This document shows positions 61,267 through 64,000 of a DNA stretch of 64,000 nucleotides, in pieces. The stretch covers positions 119,472-183,471 of the forward strand of contig JACKLO010000015.1 in NCBI GenBank assembly GCA_024235915.1, written 5' to 3'. How positions within the stretch are numbered: position 1 is the stretch's first letter; every line of letters starts with the position of its first letter. The translations under genes were made by a program, and so were the position numbers. The notes under the pieces were generated by a model that did no database searches, was not told the DNA's origin, and saw only the letters and a list, made by a program, of their open reading frames with translations. This DNA is from Burkholderiaceae bacterium. GTDB lineage: Bacteria > Pseudomonadota > Gammaproteobacteria > Burkholderiales > Burkholderiaceae_C.

Positions 61267-63480
61267 ATGCCTCGTCCCGCACCGCCCGCCATGGCCCTGG
61301 GCCTCCTGGTCGGGCTGGTCTCCCTGTCCGCCTCTGCACAGCTCAACGAGCGCACGCGCAGCTTCTACATCACGCAGACCAAGGCCGGCAAAAGCCAGAA
61401 CGCCGGCTACACCGGGGCCGGCGTGCTGGTGGCGGTGGTGGACACCGGGGTGCTGCAGACGCACCCGGAGTTCGCCGGGCGTCTGCGCAAGGGCAAGAGC
61501 TTCACCGGCCAGGGCGACCAGACGGTGGCCAACGATGCCAACGGTCACGGCACCCACGTGGCCGGCATCATCGCCGCGGCGCGCAACAACACCAGCAACG
61601 GGATCATGGGCATGGCCTATGCCGCCACGATCCTGCCAGTCAAGGTGCTGAAGAAGGACGGCTCCGGGTCCACGGACATGATCAATGCCGGCCTGCGCTT
61701 TGCGACCAGCAAGGGCGCGCCGATCATCAACATGAGCCTGGGCGCGCCTTCGGCCTTCGACCCCGCTGCGTTCCAGGCAGCCGTGGCCGCGGGGCAATTG
61801 ATCGTGGCCGCTGCCGGCAACGACGGGCTGGCCAACCCCGCATGGCCGGCGCGCTTCGCGAAGGAGAACTGGGCCAATGGGCAGATCATCGCCGTGGGTG
61901 CGGTGGACGCGGCCAACGTCATCGCGTCCTTCAGCAACCGCGCTGGCGACACGGCCAACTGGTTTGTCGTTGCGCCAGGTGTGGACATTCGTTCCACCTA
62001 CCTGAACAACGGCTATGCCCGGCTCAGCGGCACCTCGATGGCCGCGCCCGTCGTCACCGGCGCGGCCGCGATGATCAAGGGACGCTGGAAGTCCATGACG
62101 GCCGCGCAGATCGCCGACCTGCTGTTCCGCACGGCCACGGACCTTGGCGCGCCGGGCGTCGACGCGGTCTACGGGCACGGCCTGATCAACGTGGAGGCCG
62201 CGATGGCGCCGGTGGGCGGGCTGACGGCCAGTTCGGCCAACGGCAGCACGGTGGACGTGGGCGCCAGTGCGCTGCAAACGTCGACGGCCACCGCCGGCCT
62301 GCAGACCCTGGCCAGCCAAGGCTTGCTGCAGCTCGTCGCCTTCGACAGCTACCGTCGAGACTATGCAGTGGACCTGGGCGCCGTCGTACAACCAGCAGCG
62401 ACGCGGTCCGCTGCCGCCGCGACAAGGCCGTCGGCGGCGACACTTCGCCTGTCGGAGTTCCGACTGATTGACGGCACCCAACTGCGTCTGGCCACCAGCA
62501 GCGTACCCGCTCGCCCAACGGCCTTGGGCGAATGGACCGGCTTCACCAAAGGCCCGTCGGAACGGCTGCTGGCCATGGATGTCGAGTCCATGGGCAACGG
62601 CACGCGCGGCTTCGCCGGCTTCGGCCTGGCCGATCGGCATTTCGGCGTTGTCGCCACCGGGACAGGCCGGTCGCTGGAGGGCACACCGGGCCTGGCTGAC
62701 CCCTACCTGGCCCTGTTGCCGCAGGCCGCCTATGCCGGCGTGGCAGGCAACCTGGCAGGCACGTGGCTGCGTGTGGGTTGGCTGCACAGCGGGCTGCGTG
62801 GCGCTGTCGCGGACCAGTACGGGCCGGGCGCGGGCGACGTGCCAGGTGCGCGCGCCGCCGCCGTCGACGTCAGCCGCGATATCGGCCATCGGCTGTCGTT
62901 GACCGCAGCGTACCGCCATGCGCTCGAAGGCGACACCTTGCTGGGCGCCAGCGGCCGCGGTGCCCTGACCCTGGGCCAAGGCGCCCGCACCGAAGCCATG
63001 GGCATCGGGCTGGCCTGGCAGCCCACTGAGGACTGGACCCTGGGCGCCCGTTGGTCTACCGGCCGCACGCCGGGTCATGATCAGCCGTCCCAGCTGATCC
63101 GGGCGTTCTCCGAACAGCGCACCTCCGGTTGGGCCCTCGCGCTTGGCACCATGGGGCGCTGGCACGACGGTGACCGTTTGTCGGTGTCCTTGGAACAACC
63201 GCTGCGCACAGACCAGGGCACGCTGACCCTGGACGCCCCGCAGGCCGTGGATGCGGAAGGCCGGGAGTTGCGACAGGTGCAGATGCTTTCGATGGTGCCC
63301 AGCGGGCGCGAACACCGCCTGACCGTGGGCTACGGCGTGCCGTTGCACATCACCGGCCTGGCGGGCGAGCGCATCGCAGGCTGGCTCGACCTGCAATGGG
63401 TCCTGCGGCAGCAGCCGGACCACCAGGCAGATCGACGCCCCGAAACGGGCCTGTCTTTGCGCTGGCAAACCGCCTTCTGA
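61267..63480 (+). CDS. S8 subtilisin-like protease with probable outer-membrane C-terminal domain
   Basis: The product is 737 residues from ATG at 61267. An ATG at 61261 touches the ribosome site, so 61267 fits better. A signal peptide (MALGLLVGLVSLSASAQ) precedes the S8 domain at about residues 30-320, with catalytic Asp59 in VVDTGV, His94 in GHGTHVAG and Ser257 in GTSMAAP. After a Ser/Thr/Ala linker, residues ~420-737 are rich in alternating polar/hydrophobic beta strands and end in RWQTAF. A terminal Phe is typical of outer-membrane barrels, suggesting a serine-protease autotransporter-like design. It stands alone and converges on the yihY-like gene. Confidence 0.85.
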   Translation: MPRPAPPAMALGLLVGLVSLSASAQLNERTRSFYITQTKAGKSQNAGYTGAGVLVAVVDTGVLQTHPEFAGRLRKGKSFTGQGDQTVANDANGHGTHVAGIIAAARNNTSNGIMGMAYAATILPVKVLKKDGSGSTDMINAGLRFATSKGAPIINMSLGAPSAFDPAAFQAAVAAGQLIVAAAGNDGLANPAWPARFAKENWANGQIIAVGAVDAANVIASFSNRAGDTANWFVVAPGVDIRSTYLNNGYARLSGTSMAAPVVTGAAAMIKGRWKSMTAAQIADLLFRTATDLGAPGVDAVYGHGLINVEAAMAPVGGLTASSANGSTVDVGASALQTSTATAGLQTLASQGLLQLVAFDSYRRDYAVDLGAVVQPAATRSAAAATRPSAATLRLSEFRLIDGTQLRLATSSVPARPTALGEWTGFTKGPSERLLAMDVESMGNGTRGFAGFGLADRHFGVVATGTGRSLEGTPGLADPYLALLPQAAYAGVAGNLAGTWLRVGWLHSGLRGAVADQYGPGAGDVPGARAAAVDVSRDIGHRLSLTAAYRHALEGDTLLGASGRGALTLGQGARTEAMGIGLAWQPTEDWTLGARWSTGRTPGHDQPSQLIRAFSEQRTSGWALALGTMGRWHDGDRLSVSLEQPLRTDQGTLTLDAPQAVDAEGRELRQVQMLSMVPSGREHRLTVGYGVPLHITGLAGERIAGWLDLQWVLRQQPDHQADRRPETGLSLRWQTAF

Positions 63481-63489
63481 ACCTGCCCG

Positions 63490-64000
63490 TCAGCCCAGCA
63501 GTTGGCCCAGCGTCATCCGGGCGAGCCCTGCCCGCTCGCGGAAGGCCGCCGTGGCCTGGCCTGGGGCCAGCAGCAGGGCATCGACCAGCGGCATGACAGG
63601 CGTGGCATCCGGGTCGGTCAACAGCACATGGCGGGCCGCGCCCTCCTCGTCCAGCCGCCCGATCCAGTCCAGGGCCACCAGCTGGTCGAGCACCGGCTCC
63701 AACTGCAACGGGTCCAGGCGCATGGCCGCGGCCAAGTCGCCCAGGCTGGCACCCTGCCGGTCGCGGATCTGCTGCAGCGACCGCAGCGCGAGCGCAAAGC
63801 GCAGGCCAGGCGTTTCCGCCTGGCGCACCACGCGCATGCTCAGACTGGGCGCGTAGGCAGCAATGACGGCCCCGAGCAGCACGATGACCCAGGCCAGGTA
63901 TACCCAGAGCATCAGGATCGGCAGCGTGGCGAACGTGCCGTAGATGGCCGACAAGCTGGGCACCGACTTCAGGTACCACGCCAGCCCGGCCTTGGCGAGC
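63490..64000 (-). CDS. YihY/BrkB-family inner-membrane protein, N-terminus cut off by window edge
   Basis: About 170 C-terminal residues are visible; the gene continues past the window end. The segment AWYLKSVPSLSAIYGTFATLPILMLWVYLAWVIVLLGAVIAAYAP is the characteristic last membrane region of the YihY (formerly called RNase BN-like) family. It is followed by a cytoplasmic tail of about 115 residues resembling a winged-helix fold (LQQIRDRQGASLGDLAAAMRLDPLQLEPVLDQLVALDWI). Function of the family is not settled. A GTG codon at 63963 is internal, not the start. Confidence 0.85.
   Translation of the reverse strand, partial: LAKAGLAWYLKSVPSLSAIYGTFATLPILMLWVYLAWVIVLLGAVIAAYAPSLSMRVVRQAETPGLRFALALRSLQQIRDRQGASLGDLAAAMRLDPLQLEPVLDQLVALDWIGRLDEEGAARHVLLTDPDATPVMPLVDALLLAPGQATAAFRERAGLARMTLGQLLG

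Noticed and set aside
61186..63468. A 760-codon minus-strand frame opposite the S8 protease.
   Set aside because: The plus strand has a signal peptide and the complete catalytic triad. The antisense product has no recognisable motif.

Overview
The window is very GC-rich DNA from a motile beta-proteobacterium, most likely a Burkholderiales member of the Rubrivivax/Leptothrix/Ideonella/Comamonadaceae type. The reasons are an FlhDC-controlled flagellar locus, the flhDC - methyltransferase - motAB - cheYZ - flhBA order, and TRAP and quinate genes typical of that group. This is inference; no rRNA or other taxonomic marker is present.

Layout. 1-8345 (minus strand): flhD, flhC, a membrane-anchored methyltransferase, motA, motB, cheY, cheZ, flhB and a truncated flhA. 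Readable sigma-28 promoters precede motA and cheY. 8615-12088 (plus): glf (with two compensating frameshifts), a DUF707-type protein and a coiled-coil protein. 12310-15720: three sulfotransferase-like genes and a helical-repeat protein. 15798-22181: two short flagellin genes in tandem, each with its own sigma-28 promoter, flanked by two TPR/GT41 (OGT/SPINDLY-like) glycosyltransferases. 22178-29018: a type I secretion system (LapB-type ABC protein, HlyD-type adaptor, TolC-type outer-membrane protein), interrupted by a PilJ-domain protein and a TylF-type methyltransferase. 29047-41391: a nonulosonic (pseudaminic-type) acid operon, pseB-C-F-G, pseH-like and pseI. It has unusual extras: an acyl-carrier domain fused to PseG, an SDR, an AMP-ligase, a Gfo/Idh/MocA oxidoreductase, a second DegT aminotransferase and a FemAB-like acyltransferase. 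41431-51103 (minus): a glycosyltransferase-like gene and a 2625-residue protein made of about 297 octapeptide repeats with a calcium-binding-type C-terminus. It is preceded by a sigma-28-type promoter. 51494-54947: a CBS-domain protein, O-acetylhomoserine sulfhydrylase, an alpha/beta hydrolase and an exported TonB-C-like protein. 54999-61113: a TetR regulator, an esterase, a TRAP transporter, and quinate/shikimate dehydrogenase plus dehydroquinase (probable plant-aromatic/quinate utilisation). 61267-64000: an S8 protease with a probable outer-membrane C-terminus, and a truncated YihY-family membrane protein.

How it may fit together (inference). Flagellin is probably O-glycosylated with a nonulosonic acid made by the pse operon and attached by the TPR/GT41 enzymes, possibly with sulfated or N-acylated variants. 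One GT41 gene overlaps the type I exporter gene by 4 bases, the tolC-like gene heads the pse operon, and the giant Ser/Thr-rich octapeptide protein has a flagellar-class promoter. The most interesting hypothesis in this window is therefore a motility-coupled type I secretion system that exports a giant, possibly glycosylated, octapeptide-repeat surface protein.
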